Shown here: positions 7,826 to 16,540 of the stretch, piece after piece
How positions within the stretch are numbered: position 1 is the stretch's first letter
Layout: every line of letters begins with the position of its first letter
NCBI RefSeq assembly: GCF_000502875.1
Contig: NZ_AYWX01000013.1
Location: 105,995 to 154,828 of the forward strand
Reading direction: 5' to 3'
DNA: 48,834 nucleotides
Source: Mesorhizobium sp. L2C084A000
GTDB taxonomy: Bacteria > Pseudomonadota > Alphaproteobacteria > Rhizobiales > Rhizobiaceae
The notes under the pieces: generated by a model
The model's database searches: none
Told to the model about the DNA's origin: nothing
The model's input: only the letters and a program-made list of their open reading frames with translations
Translations under genes and position numbers: made by a program

Positions 7826-9505
7826 TCAGTTGGCCTGGCGGCGCAGGAACGCCGGAATCTCCAGCTGATCTTCTTCCTGAGTCGTCCTCACCTGCGGCGT
7901 CAGGCGGCCCTGATCATCGAGCTGGCCACGGCGCGGCGCATACAGCTGCGCATCCTGGCTGGCGAGACGGCGTACTTCGGGCGCTGCCTGGCGCAGCTTG
8001 GGCTCGCGCGGCTGCGCCGGCTGCAGCCTTGCGGGTTCCTCCTCGCGGCGGGTCAGGCCATTGGTCAGGCGCTTCAGCAGGCCCATCGGTCCGCTGTTGT
8101 TCTCGTGATCGACCGGGCGGCTCTTGGCATCCACCTCGGCCTTGACGACCGGCGGAAAGTCCTCGACGCGCGGCATACGCTGCGGCGCCATCGCAACCGG
8201 CTGCGGGGCTTCGCGCAGCATCTCGCGCGGCTGCGGGGCCGGCTGCATCTGCTGGACCACCGGCTGCGGCATCGGCTGGGCGGGCGGTGCCTGGAAGATC
8301 TTGCTCTGCGGGCGGAAATCTTCAGCGTGGGCGACCGGGGCCGGGCGCGCCTGCGCCATGGCCGCGGCATTAGCTTCGGCCAGATGGATGGCTTCCGCGA
8401 CCGGGTCGACAGCGCGTGGCTCGTATGCCGCCTGCTGGACAGGCGCCGGACGAACCTCCGCGATCTGAGCCGCCGGGCGGTTGGCCGGCTTCGGAGGCGC
8501 CGTGCGGATCGAGATCGGCGCGGCGGCGATTTCAGCCGCCGACTTGTCGATGCCGGTGGCAACTACCGAGACGCGAATGACGCCTTCGAGTTCCTCGTCG
8601 AAGGTGGCGCCCAGGATGATGTTGGCGTCCTGGTCGACTTCCTCGCGGATACGGGTCGCGGCTTCGTCGACTTCGAACAGCGTCAGGTCGCGGCCGCCGG
8701 TGATCGAGATCAGCAGGCCCTTGGCCCCCTTCATCGAGGTCTCGTCGAGCAGCGGGTTGGCGATCGCCGCTTCGGCGGCGGCCATCGCGCGGCCCTCGCC
8801 GGAAGCCTCGCCGGTGCCCATCATCGCTTTGCCCATCTCGCGCATGACGGAACGGACGTCGGCGAAGTCGAGATTGATCAGGCCTTCCTTGACCATCAGG
8901 TCGGTGATGCAGGCGACACCGGAATAGAGCACCTGGTCGGCCATGGCGAAGGCATCGGCGAAGGTGGTCTTGTCATTGGCCAGCCGGAACAGGTTCTGGT
9001 TGGGGATGACGATCAGCGTATCGACGCATTTCTGCAATTCCTCGATGCCGAAATCCGCGGTCTTCATGCGGCGCTGGCCTTCGAAGTGGAACGGCTTGGT
9101 GACGACGCCGACGGTGAGGATGCCCTTTTCGCGCGCCGCGCGGGCAACGACGGGAGCAGCACCGGTGCCGGTGCCGCCGCCCATGCCGGCGGTGACGAAG
9201 CACATATGGGTGTTGGTCAGGTGATCGAGGATTTCATCGATGCACTCTTCCGCCGCCGCACGGCCGACTTCCGGCTGCGAGCCGGCGCCAAGGCCTTCGG
9301 TGACATGCGCGCCGAGCTGGATCAGGCGGCCCGCCTTCGACATGGTCAGCGCCTGCGCGTCGGTGTTGGCCACCACGAACTCGACACCGCGCAAACCGGC
9401 GGTGATCATGTTGTTGACGGCATTGCCGCCGCCGCCGCCGACACCGAACACGGTGATGCGCGGCTTAAGCTCGGTGATGTCCGGCTTCTGCAGATTGATG
9501 GTCAT
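7826..9505 (-). CDS. ftsZ: Cell division GTPase FtsZ
   Basis: FtsZ is the tubulin homologue that forms the Z-ring. The 559-residue protein has the GTP-binding core from about residue 15 (ITVFGVGGGGGNAVNNMI), the tubulin signature GGGTGTG at 109-115, and the T7-loop region LINLDFADVRSVM. After about residue 330 comes a roughly 200-residue low-complexity linker rich in Ala, Pro, Gln and Arg, typical of rhizobial FtsZ and much longer than in E. coli. The final residues DQLEIPAFLRRQAN are the conserved C-terminal peptide that binds FtsA and other partners. The stop is 23 bp from a strong terminator, so ftsZ is the last gene of the division operon. The 68-bp gap to ftsA is longer than most junctions in the cluster and may hold a minor promoter. 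Confidence 0.98.
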   Translation of the reverse strand: MTINLQKPDITELKPRITVFGVGGGGGNAVNNMITAGLRGVEFVVANTDAQALTMSKAGRLIQLGAHVTEGLGAGSQPEVGRAAAEECIDEILDHLTNTHMCFVTAGMGGGTGTGAAPVVARAAREKGILTVGVVTKPFHFEGQRRMKTADFGIEELQKCVDTLIVIPNQNLFRLANDKTTFADAFAMADQVLYSGVACITDLMVKEGLINLDFADVRSVMREMGKAMMGTGEASGEGRAMAAAEAAIANPLLDETSMKGAKGLLISITGGRDLTLFEVDEAATRIREEVDQDANIILGATFDEELEGVIRVSVVATGIDKSAAEIAAAPISIRTAPPKPANRPAAQIAEVRPAPVQQAAYEPRAVDPVAEAIHLAEANAAAMAQARPAPVAHAEDFRPQSKIFQAPPAQPMPQPVVQQMQPAPQPREMLREAPQPVAMAPQRMPRVEDFPPVVKAEVDAKSRPVDHENNSGPMGLLKRLTNGLTRREEEPARLQPAQPREPKLRQAAPEVRRLASQDAQLYAPRRGQLDDQGRLTPQVRTTQEEDQLEIPAFLRRQAN

Positions 9506-9573
9506 TGTCTCCGTCCTTTGCCTTTCACGCCGCTTCGCCGCCGCGGCCGCCTATGGGGCTGTCCCCGTCAATT

Positions 9574-10881
9574 TTAGAAACTGTCTCTCAACCACTGACT
9601 CATGCGATGCAGTTTTCCGCCCGTTCCGGTCATTTTGAGACCGGAAATTCCTTTCGCAGGATGGCTCTCGAAGCTCGCCATCTGCGGATAGATCAGAAGC
9701 CCCACCGCGGCCGAGAAGGCCGGCCCCTTCGCCGCTTCCGGCAGGCCGGCCACGCCGAGCGGGCGGCCGATGCGCACATTGCGTCCCAGGATGCGGCGCG
9801 CCGCCTCCGGCAGGCCGGCAAGCTGGCTGGCGCCGCCGGTGAGCACCACACGCTTGCCCACCGCATTGCCGTAGCCGGACCTGTTGAGCCGGTCGCGCAG
9901 CAGTTCGAGCGTCTCGTCGATACGGGCACGCACGATGCGCGTCATCACCGAGCGCGGGATCTGCAAGGGCACGTCGCCATCGTCGCCGATCGGCTGGATC
10001 GAGACCAGGTCGCGGTCGTCTGCGCTGCCCGGCAGCGCCGAGCCATGCATCACCTTCAGCCGTTCCGCGGCATCGAGCGAGGTCGACAGCCCCTTGGCCA
10101 TGTCCAGCGTGACGTGGTTGCCGCCGATGGCGATGGCGTCGCCATGGACGAACTTGCCTTCCGAAAACACCGAAATCGTTGTCGTGCCGCCGCCCATGTC
10201 GATGCAGGCCGCACCCATTTCCAGCTCGTCGTCGACCAGGGCCGCCAAACCGCTGGCATAGGGCGTCGCCACCATGCGCTCGACCGACAGATGCGAACGG
10301 TTGATGGAAAGCTCCAGATTGCGCATCGGCGCGGCGTCGCCGGTCAGCACATGCATGTCGACGCCGAGTGCGTCACCGACCATGCCGCGCGGATCGCGCA
10401 CGCCGCGTTCGGCATCCAGCGAGAAGCCGACGGGAAGCGAATGGATCACCTCGCGCTCGGCCTTCAGCGCCTGCTTGGCGCCAGCACCGAGAACGCGCTT
10501 GATGTCGGCCTCGTCGGCCTCATGGCCGCCAAGATTGATGGTGGCGGAGAAGGCTTCGCTCTTGAGCCGGCCGGCCGTCATGTTGACGATGAGCGAATCG
10601 ACCGTCAGCCCGGCCATGCGCTCGGCCGCGTCGACGGAAAGGCGGATGGCGTGCTCGGCGCGGTCGAGATCGACGATGACACCCGACTTCACGCCTTGCG
10701 ACTTCTGGTGACCGATGCCGATCACCTGGATCCGGTGCGAGCGGCCGCGCAGCAGCTTGCCGTCATCGCACGGCTTCAGCTTGGCCACCATGCAGCAGAC
10801 CTTGCTCGAACCGACATCCAGCACCGTCAGGGTGCCGGACCGGCGCGACGCGGCATCGCCAGGACCGCCAAGCCAGTTCAT
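9574..10881 (-). CDS. ftsA: Cell division protein FtsA
   Basis: FtsA is an actin-fold ATPase that tethers FtsZ to the inner membrane and recruits late divisome proteins. The 435-residue sequence contains the phosphate-1 motif LTVLDVGSSKVCCMVAKL near residue 18, the family-specific 1C region, the phosphate-2 region AACIDMGGGTTTISVFSEG, and the adenosine motif RVVLTGGASQLAGL. The C-terminus SGLKMTGTGGKLHRMSQWLRDSF contains an amphipathic helix, as expected for membrane targeting. The ATG overlaps the ftsQ stop (ATGA), which suggests coupled translation. Confidence 0.97.
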   Translation of the reverse strand: MNWLGGPGDAASRRSGTLTVLDVGSSKVCCMVAKLKPCDDGKLLRGRSHRIQVIGIGHQKSQGVKSGVIVDLDRAEHAIRLSVDAAERMAGLTVDSLIVNMTAGRLKSEAFSATINLGGHEADEADIKRVLGAGAKQALKAEREVIHSLPVGFSLDAERGVRDPRGMVGDALGVDMHVLTGDAAPMRNLELSINRSHLSVERMVATPYASGLAALVDDELEMGAACIDMGGGTTTISVFSEGKFVHGDAIAIGGNHVTLDMAKGLSTSLDAAERLKVMHGSALPGSADDRDLVSIQPIGDDGDVPLQIPRSVMTRIVRARIDETLELLRDRLNRSGYGNAVGKRVVLTGGASQLAGLPEAARRILGRNVRIGRPLGVAGLPEAAKGPAFSAAVGLLIYPQMASFESHPAKGISGLKMTGTGGKLHRMSQWLRDSF

Positions 10882-11840
10882 ATCTTCGTCTCCGGCTTGC
10901 GCTTCAGGCTCTTGGGTTTCTCGTTGAGGGCGGCTTCGCGCTGCGTCGCCGCTTCCGCCGTCAACTGCACGACCAGCCGGTCCGTCAGGCGCATGTCGAC
11001 GGCGGCGATGTCACGCGACAGCAAGCCGCTGTCATGATCCATCTTCACGAGTTCGGCGAGCGCCTGATCCTCGTCGTCCTCGGGAAGCTTGACGGTGATG
11101 CCATTGTCCAGCTTCAGGTCCCAGCGCCGCTCGCCGACGCGGATATAACCTTTGATCCGGCTCGCGAGCTCGGGATATTTTTCGACCTTGGCCAGGAAAT
11201 CGGGCGCGCTCGCCGGCGCGCCGGTGCCGATCAGCAGCGGCAGAAGCACCTGCTTGCCGCCCGAGAACGGCGCGATCATGGCACCATTCCTCTCGATGAC
11301 CGAAAGCTCGTCGCCCTGCTGCCAGAGCGCGAAAGCCTCGCGCTCCTCGACACGTACTTCCAGCGTATGCGGGTAGACCTTGCGCACCGCCGCAACCTCG
11401 ATCCACGGCAGGCCGGAGATCCGTTCGCGCGCTGCCTCGGCATTAAAGCCGATCAGCGACGTCCAGCCATCAAGTTCAAGCCTGTCGAGTATATCGATTT
11501 CCGAGGTCTGGCGATTGCCGACCACCTTGACCTGATCGACGGCAAAGCCGGTACGGGCGGTGATGCTCTGCACGATACCGTCGACGTGACCACCGAGATA
11601 GGCGCCATAGGCACTGCTCGAGAAAATCAGCACGGCCGACATCATGGCCGCGGAAAAGCGCGGCGCCTGGAATTCCCCAACGCCCAGGCGCGCCAGAATG
11701 CGCACCGGGCGGCGAAGCATGCGCGGCAGTACGAAATGGTCCAACGACAATGACAGGCCGAACAGCGCCGGCCCGGCCGCGCCCCTCTCCCTACCTTGTC
11801 CCCATTTCAACGCAGACACGAAGCGTCCTCCACCATCCAA
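10878..11840 (-). CDS. ftsQ: Cell division protein FtsQ
   Basis: FtsQ is a bitopic inner-membrane protein that bridges early and late divisome components. A cytoplasmic N-terminus with basic patches (RMLRRPVRILARLG) precedes one membrane segment at about residues 62-84. A periplasmic POTRA domain (VDQVKVVGNRQTSEIDIL) follows, then the FtsQ domain with AAVRKVYPHTLEVRVEEREAFALW. The first ATG (11840) lies 34 bp inside ddlB. An in-frame GTG at 11819 would shorten the overlap to 13 bp and is a plausible real start, so the N-terminus is uncertain by about 7 residues. Confidence 0.93.
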   Translation of the reverse strand: MDGGGRFVSALKWGQGRERGAAGPALFGLSLSLDHFVLPRMLRRPVRILARLGVGEFQAPRFSAAMMSAVLIFSSSAYGAYLGGHVDGIVQSITARTGFAVDQVKVVGNRQTSEIDILDRLELDGWTSLIGFNAEAARERISGLPWIEVAAVRKVYPHTLEVRVEEREAFALWQQGDELSVIERNGAMIAPFSGGKQVLLPLLIGTGAPASAPDFLAKVEKYPELASRIKGYIRVGERRWDLKLDNGITVKLPEDDEDQALAELVKMDHDSGLLSRDIAAVDMRLTDRLVVQLTAEAATQREAALNEKPKSLKRKPETKI

Positions 11841-12733
11841 CTCAACAAATCGCCAAACGAGTGCCCGGCATGGGCGGCGATTTCAGGCACCAAAGACGTC
11901 GGCGTCATACCCGGCTGGGTGTTGACCTCGAGCCAGACAATCTCGCCGTTTTCGGAATGACGATCGTCATAACGGAAGTCCGAACGGGAAACGCCTCGAC
12001 AGCCGATCGCTTGGTGAGCCTTGAGCGCCAGTGTTTGTATTTTTTGGTAAATATTCGGTGAAACTTTTGCGGGGCATTCGTGCTTTGATCCCCCGGCGAC
12101 ATATTTTGAATCATAGTCGTAGAAGGAATGGCCGGTCGGGATGATCTCGCAGACCCCCAGCGCCACATCGCCCATCACCGCGCAGGTCAGCTCCCTGCCG
12201 TGGATGTAGCGCTCGACCATGACGGTATCGCCATATTTCCACTCCGACGAGCCAAGAACCTGCGGCGGATGCGACTGGCCCTCATGCACGATGACGACAC
12301 CGAAGCTCGAACCCTCATTGACCGGCTTGACCACATAGGGCGGCTTCATCGGATGCTTGTTCTGGATGGCAAAGCGGCTGGCGACCTTCGATTCGGCGAC
12401 CACGATGCCGACCGACTTGGCAACCCGCTTGGCCTGCTCCTTGTTCATGGCCAGAGCCGAGGCGAGCACGCCAGAATGGGTGTAGGGAATGCCGAGATAT
12501 TCAAGGATGCCCTGAATGGTGCCGTCCTCGCCAAAAGGGCCGTGCAGCGCATTGAAGGCGACATCCGGCTTGAGCTCGGCAAGCACGGAGCCGACATCGC
12601 GCCCGACATCGACACGGGTGACCTGGTAGCCTTCCTTCTCGAGCTCATCGGCACAAGCCCTTCCCGACGAAAGAGACACGGGCCGCTCGGACGAAAAACC
12701 ACCCAGCAGGACGGCCACATGCTTGTTTTTCAT
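11807..12733 (-). CDS. ddlB: D-alanine-D-alanine ligase
   Basis: Ddl makes the D-Ala-D-Ala dipeptide used by MurF, with ATP. The 308-residue ATP-grasp protein opens with HVAVLLGGFSSERPVSLSSG, has FNALHGPFGEDGTIQGILEYLGIPYTHSG (split here only in description), the ATP-binding PYVVKPVNEGSSFGV, and the metal/substrate region WLEVNTQPGMTPTSLVPEIA. It is the first gene after the roughly 310-bp murB-ddlB gap and leads into ftsQ-ftsA-ftsZ, so the promoter for those genes probably lies in that gap. A GGGGATGCCGGGGA stretch just 5' of ATG provides the ribosome site. Confidence 0.97.
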   Translation of the reverse strand: MKNKHVAVLLGGFSSERPVSLSSGRACADELEKEGYQVTRVDVGRDVGSVLAELKPDVAFNALHGPFGEDGTIQGILEYLGIPYTHSGVLASALAMNKEQAKRVAKSVGIVVAESKVASRFAIQNKHPMKPPYVVKPVNEGSSFGVVIVHEGQSHPPQVLGSSEWKYGDTVMVERYIHGRELTCAVMGDVALGVCEIIPTGHSFYDYDSKYVAGGSKHECPAKVSPNIYQKIQTLALKAHQAIGCRGVSRSDFRYDDRHSENGEIVWLEVNTQPGMTPTSLVPEIAAHAGHSFGDLLSWMVEDASCLR

Positions 12734-13046
12734 TCCCCGGCATCCCCTCTCTCACGGCGGACCAAAACCAGATTTTCCGCAACATTGAGTCAGAGTCTCC
12801 CGGCAGGTTGCCCCCCAGACGGAAAACGCTGAAAACGCGTCGAACGACTCAAATCAGGAAACGCTTTCGAGCAGAGAATCAGAGAGTTGATTCACTGGCA
12901 AGTGCTTACGATTCCGAGAGATTCACTTTCTGAGAAAATGGATGCGAAAAGCGTGTCGTTGAGTCTTTGCGGCAACGGTCGCGGACCGTTTCGGCCTCGT
13001 TGAAGTTCATGCATCATATGAACTTCAACGCGCGCCAAAGTGCACC
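12734..13046 (-). promoter_or_regulatory. murB-ddlB intergenic regulatory region with eight GANTC sites
   Basis: This 313-bp gap is the longest inside an otherwise tightly packed cluster. Eight GANTC pentamers lie at 12787, 12793, 12846, 12876, 12889, 12910, 12920 and 12961 (start positions), all within 179 bp. Less than one would be expected by chance in that length. GANTC is the target of the cell-cycle adenine methyltransferase CcrM in alphaproteobacteria, and methylated sites recruit GcrA. The region feeds ddlB-ftsQ-ftsA-ftsZ, so cell-cycle control of late division genes is a reasonable inference. No convincing -35/-10 pair was pinned down. Confidence 0.65.
12998..13030. repeat. Perfect 13-bp inverted repeat after murB
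   Basis: CGTTGAAGTTCAT (12998-13010) and ATGAACTTCAACG (13018-13030) are exact reverse complements around the loop GCATCAT. It begins 16 bases after the murB stop on the minus strand. No U-run follows, so it is more likely an RNA-processing or stability hairpin, or a protein-binding site, than a classic terminator. Confidence 0.75.
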
Positions 13047-14012
13047 TTAAAGGAGCTGCCCGAGAAACTCCTGCACGGCATGCCCCGGCCGGAAATTGCC
13101 GATTCGCTTGATTTCCCATTGCAACCGGATACCGGAATTCTCCAGCACCCGCGTGCGCACCGTCTCGCCGAGATATTCAAGGTCGTAGCCGGTCGCGGTT
13201 CCCGTGTTGATCATGAAGTTGCAATGCATCGGCGACATCTGGGCCCCGCCGATCATCAGGCCGCGGCAGCCCGCTCTGTCGATCTCCTTCCAGGCCGACG
13301 TGCCTTCCGGATTCTTGAAGGTCGAGCCACCGGTCTTCTCGCGGATCGGCTGCACGGTCTCGCGATGGTTCTGCACGGCCTCCATCGCCGCCTTGATCGC
13401 CGTTTTCTCCTCGGCAAAGCCTTCGAACACGGCCGAGGTGAAGATCAGCCCGGAGGGCGCCGCTGAATGGCGATAGGCGTATCCCATATCGGCATTGCTC
13501 AGCGTCTGCACATTGCCCTTGCGGTCGAGCGCCCGCACTTCGACGACGCGCTCGCGCGTCTCGACACCATTGGCGCCGGCATTCATCCGCAGCGCACCGC
13601 CGATTGCACCCGGAATGCCGTGGTAGAAATGAAAGCCGCCAATGCCGGCCTCGAGCGCCACCGCTGCGACACGCTTGTCGGGGGTCGCAGCTCCCGCCTT
13701 GATCCTGATCGGCGAAATCACCTCGGCCTCGCCGAAGCCCTTGGCCGAAAGGCGGATGACAAAGCCCTCGATGCCGCCGTCGCGGACCAAAAGGTTCGAG
13801 CCGACGCCAACGACGGTAAGAGGTATTTCTTCAGGAACGGCTTTGAGGAACACCGCAAGATCCTCCTCATCAGCCGGCTGGAACAACGCTTCAGCCAGGC
13901 CCCCGGCACGGAACCAGGTGATCTTGTCCATCTCGGCGTTCGGCGTGAGGCGGCCGCGCAGGCCGGCAAGCCGGTCGCCAAGTCTGTCGATCAGGGCCTG
14001 GCCGTGCATCAT
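13047..14012 (-). CDS. murB: UDP-N-acetylenolpyruvoylglucosamine reductase MurB
   Basis: MurB reduces UDP-GlcNAc-enolpyruvate to UDP-MurNAc with NADPH and FAD. The 321-residue product has the N-terminal NAEMDKITWFRAGG, the FAD-binding VVGVGSNLLVRDGG, GIPGAIGGALRMNAGANG, and the catalytic KTGGSTFKNPEG with its serine. It is a type II MurB. Start ATG 14012 is chosen because it overlaps the murC stop as ATGA. A second Met codon follows immediately, and an upstream in-frame ATG at 14054 would intrude into murC. It is the last gene of the mraZ-murB block, before the GANTC-rich gap. Confidence 0.96.
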   Translation of the reverse strand: MMHGQALIDRLGDRLAGLRGRLTPNAEMDKITWFRAGGLAEALFQPADEEDLAVFLKAVPEEIPLTVVGVGSNLLVRDGGIEGFVIRLSAKGFGEAEVISPIRIKAGAATPDKRVAAVALEAGIGGFHFYHGIPGAIGGALRMNAGANGVETRERVVEVRALDRKGNVQTLSNADMGYAYRHSAAPSGLIFTSAVFEGFAEEKTAIKAAMEAVQNHRETVQPIREKTGGSTFKNPEGTSAWKEIDRAGCRGLMIGGAQMSPMHCNFMINTGTATGYDLEYLGETVRTRVLENSGIRLQWEIKRIGNFRPGHAVQEFLGQLL

Positions 14013-15415
14013 GAGACGGTCCCGCCAAGCTCCTTGGGCAACGCATAGGCCCATTGGGTGATGTTGCCGGCGCCCAGGAAGACGACGAAGTCACCCGGCT
14101 TGGCCAGATCACGGATGACGGGCGCGATCGCCGCCGGACCCTCGATGTAGCGCGCGTCGCGATGGCCGCCGGCGCGGATGCGCGACACCAGCGCGTCCGA
14201 GCTGACGCCGTCGATCGGCTCTTCGCCGGCCGCGTAGACCGGCGCCACCATCACTGTGTCGGCGTCGTTGAAGCAAGTGGAAAACTCGTTGAACAGATCA
14301 TGCAGCCGGGTGAAGCGATGCGGCTGGGCAATGGCGATGACGCGACCCTGGGTGGCGCTGCGCGCCGCCTTCAGCACCGCCGAGATCTCGACCGGATGGT
14401 GGCCGTAATCATCGAATATTTCGACGCCGTCCCACGAACCGGTATGGGTGAAGCGGCGCTTGACGCCGGCGAAGGACGACAGGCCCTTCTTGATCGCCTC
14501 GGCCGACAGGCCGAGCTCATGCGCGACCGCGATCGCTGCCGTCGCGTTGGAGACGTTGTGGCGGCCGGGCATCGGCAGGCGCAGGCCTGCTATGACAGTC
14601 TGGCCGCCTGTCTTGCGGTCGCGGATCACCACGTCGAATTCCGAAATGGCACCTGCCATGCGGTGATTGGTAAAGCGCACGTCGGCCTGCGCATTCTCGC
14701 CATAGGTGATGACCCGGCGGTCCTCGATGCGGCTGACCAGCGCCTGCACCTCGGGATGGTCGGTGCACATCACGCCAAAACCGTAGAACGGCACGTTCTC
14801 GACAAACTGGCGGAACGCCTCCCGCACCTTGTCGAAGCTGCCATAGTGATCGAGATGCTCGGGATCGATGTTGGTGACGACCGCGATCTCGGCCGGCAGT
14901 TTCAGGAAAGTGCCGTCGCTTTCGTCGGCCTCGACCACCATCCATTCGCCGTCGCCCATGCGCGCATTGGTGCCGTAGGCATTGATGATGCCGCCATTGA
15001 TGACGGTCGGATCGAGCCCACCGGCATCGAGCAAGGTCGCCACCATCGAGGTCGTGGTCGTCTTGCCATGCGTGCCGCCGATCGCCACCGCCTGGCGAAA
15101 GCGCATCAGCTCGGCCAGCATTTCGGCCCGGCGCACGATCGGCAGCAGCTTTTCGCGCGCGGCCTTGAGCTCAGGGTTGGATTTCTTGATCGCCGTCGAG
15201 ACGACGACAACCTCGGCATCGCCGAGATTCTCGGCCCTATGGCCGACGAAGCATTCGATGCCCTTGTCGCGCAGCCGCTGCACATTGGCGCTTTCGGCCT
15301 GATCGGACCCTTGCACCTTGTAGCCGAGATTGTGCAGCACTTCGGCAATGCCGCTCATGCCGATGCCGCCAATGCCGATGAAATGCACAAGGCCGATGGT
15401 CTGCGGCATCTTCAT
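14009..15415 (-). CDS. murC: UDP-N-acetylmuramate-L-alanine ligase MurC
   Basis: MurC adds L-Ala to UDP-MurNAc with ATP in the cytoplasm. The 468-residue protein starts with the nucleotide-fold VHFIGIGGIGMSGIAEVLHN, then has the Mur-ligase P-loop GTHGKTTT at residues 114-121. The central domain contains VVEADESDGTFLKL and VTNIDPEHLDHYG. The C-terminal domain contains FDDYGHHPVEISAVL. Length matches the family. It overlaps murG upstream and murB downstream by 4 bases each, so all three are probably translationally coupled. Confidence 0.98.
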   Translation of the reverse strand: MKMPQTIGLVHFIGIGGIGMSGIAEVLHNLGYKVQGSDQAESANVQRLRDKGIECFVGHRAENLGDAEVVVVSTAIKKSNPELKAAREKLLPIVRRAEMLAELMRFRQAVAIGGTHGKTTTTSMVATLLDAGGLDPTVINGGIINAYGTNARMGDGEWMVVEADESDGTFLKLPAEIAVVTNIDPEHLDHYGSFDKVREAFRQFVENVPFYGFGVMCTDHPEVQALVSRIEDRRVITYGENAQADVRFTNHRMAGAISEFDVVIRDRKTGGQTVIAGLRLPMPGRHNVSNATAAIAVAHELGLSAEAIKKGLSSFAGVKRRFTHTGSWDGVEIFDDYGHHPVEISAVLKAARSATQGRVIAIAQPHRFTRLHDLFNEFSTCFNDADTVMVAPVYAAGEEPIDGVSSDALVSRIRAGGHRDARYIEGPAAIAPVIRDLAKPGDFVVFLGAGNITQWAYALPKELGGTVS

Positions 15416-16539
15416 GCTTGCGTCCCCTTCCTGAAATCCGAAATGGTTTTTTTGGACGCAATAGCCTCTGTAAGATCAGCGAGCAACCGTGCCGCGTTCG
15501 GCCGGCCGGCCGATTTCGCGCCCGCCGCCATCGCCACAAGCCGATCGGGGTCGTCCATCAGCTCGCCAATGAGCGCTGCGATGCGTTCGGGCGAGAGCGA
15601 GGATTGCGGATGCACTTCGCCGCCGCCGGCAGCGGCAAGGGCCGCCGCGTTCGCCGCCTGGTCGTGGTCGAGCGCGTAGGGGTAAGGCACCAGGAGCGCC
15701 GGCCGGCCGATGACGGCGATCTCCGAAACGGTCGAGGCGCCGGAGCGCGAGATCACCAGGTGCGCAGCCGCCATGCGCTGCGCCATGTCGGTGAAGAAGG
15801 GTGAGACCTCGGCAGCAACGCCCAGTGCCGCATAGGCCGCCTTGACCCGCGCCACATCATCGGCGCGAGCTTGTTGGGTAATGACCAGCCGCTTGCGCTG
15901 AGCATCGGAAAGCAGCGCGATCGCCCCCGGCACGGCATCGGAAAAGAACTGAGCGCCCTGGCTGCCGCCGAACACCAGCAGGCGAAACGGCTGTTCCCCG
16001 GTCGATGCCGCATAATTCGTCCTGGCCGCTTCCAGCACGGCCGGCCTGACCGGATTGCCTGTCGTCACTGTCTTCACACCGGCAGCACTGGTGTCCTGCG
16101 GCAGGAAGCCGCCGGCGATGGCATCGACACGGCCGGCCAGCGCCCGGTTGGCGCGCCCCATCACCGCGTTCTGCTCATGGATCAGCGTCGGCACCTTGCG
16201 CCGTGTCGCCGCGTAGAGCGGCGGCAAGGTCGGATAGCCACCGAAGCCGACGACGGCATCAGGCTTGATCCTGCCGATGACGGCGGAGGCCTGGCGCACG
16301 CCGCGCCAAATTTTCCAGAAGGCACCAAGCAGGGCAAAAGGGTTTTTCGAGCCCATCGTCGCCGACTGGATCGGGTGGACGGCGGCGGCCGGAAAATGGC
16401 CGGCAAAACGCTCGGCACGGTCGTCGGTCGCCAGATGCACCGACCAGCCGCGCTCGTTCAATTCATGCGCCAGCGCCTCAGCCGGGAAAAGATGCCCACC
16501 GGTGCCGCCTGCCGCGAGAAGGATGACGCCTCTGGCCAT
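15412..16539 (-). CDS. murG: Lipid II synthase MurG (GlcNAc transferase)
   Basis: MurG transfers GlcNAc from UDP-GlcNAc to lipid I on the inner leaflet, giving lipid II. The 375-residue GT-B glycosyltransferase begins MARGVILLAAGGTGGHLFPA, with the GGTGGHxxPA motif at 11-20. It contains HEQNAVMGRANR for lipid I binding, GGSQGAQFFSDAVP at the start of the C-terminal domain, and ISRSGASTVSEIAVIGRPALLVPYP for UDP-sugar binding. ATG 16539 is chosen over an in-frame ATG at 16575 because the latter lies inside ftsW and the motif sits correctly from 16539. One base separates it from the ftsW stop. Confidence 0.97.
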   Translation of the reverse strand: MARGVILLAAGGTGGHLFPAEALAHELNERGWSVHLATDDRAERFAGHFPAAAVHPIQSATMGSKNPFALLGAFWKIWRGVRQASAVIGRIKPDAVVGFGGYPTLPPLYAATRRKVPTLIHEQNAVMGRANRALAGRVDAIAGGFLPQDTSAAGVKTVTTGNPVRPAVLEAARTNYAASTGEQPFRLLVFGGSQGAQFFSDAVPGAIALLSDAQRKRLVITQQARADDVARVKAAYAALGVAAEVSPFFTDMAQRMAAAHLVISRSGASTVSEIAVIGRPALLVPYPYALDHDQAANAAALAAAGGGEVHPQSSLSPERIAALIGELMDDPDRLVAMAAGAKSAGRPNAARLLADLTEAIASKKTISDFRKGTQA

Positions 16540-16540
16540 A

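Noticed and set aside
9506..9573. Promoter for ftsZ in the ftsA-ftsZ gap
   Set aside because: A TTGACG-like hexamer is present but no acceptable -10 at the right spacing was seen, so it is not listed as a feature.
7805..9577. 590-codon open frame on the plus strand opposite ftsZ
   Set aside because: It mirrors ftsZ exactly, is rich in Arg, Gly and Leu with no recognised domain, and is a GC-rich antisense artefact.
14054..15679. Plus-strand open frame opposite murC and murG
   Set aside because: Antisense shadow of the murC-murG overlap with no motif or ribosome site.
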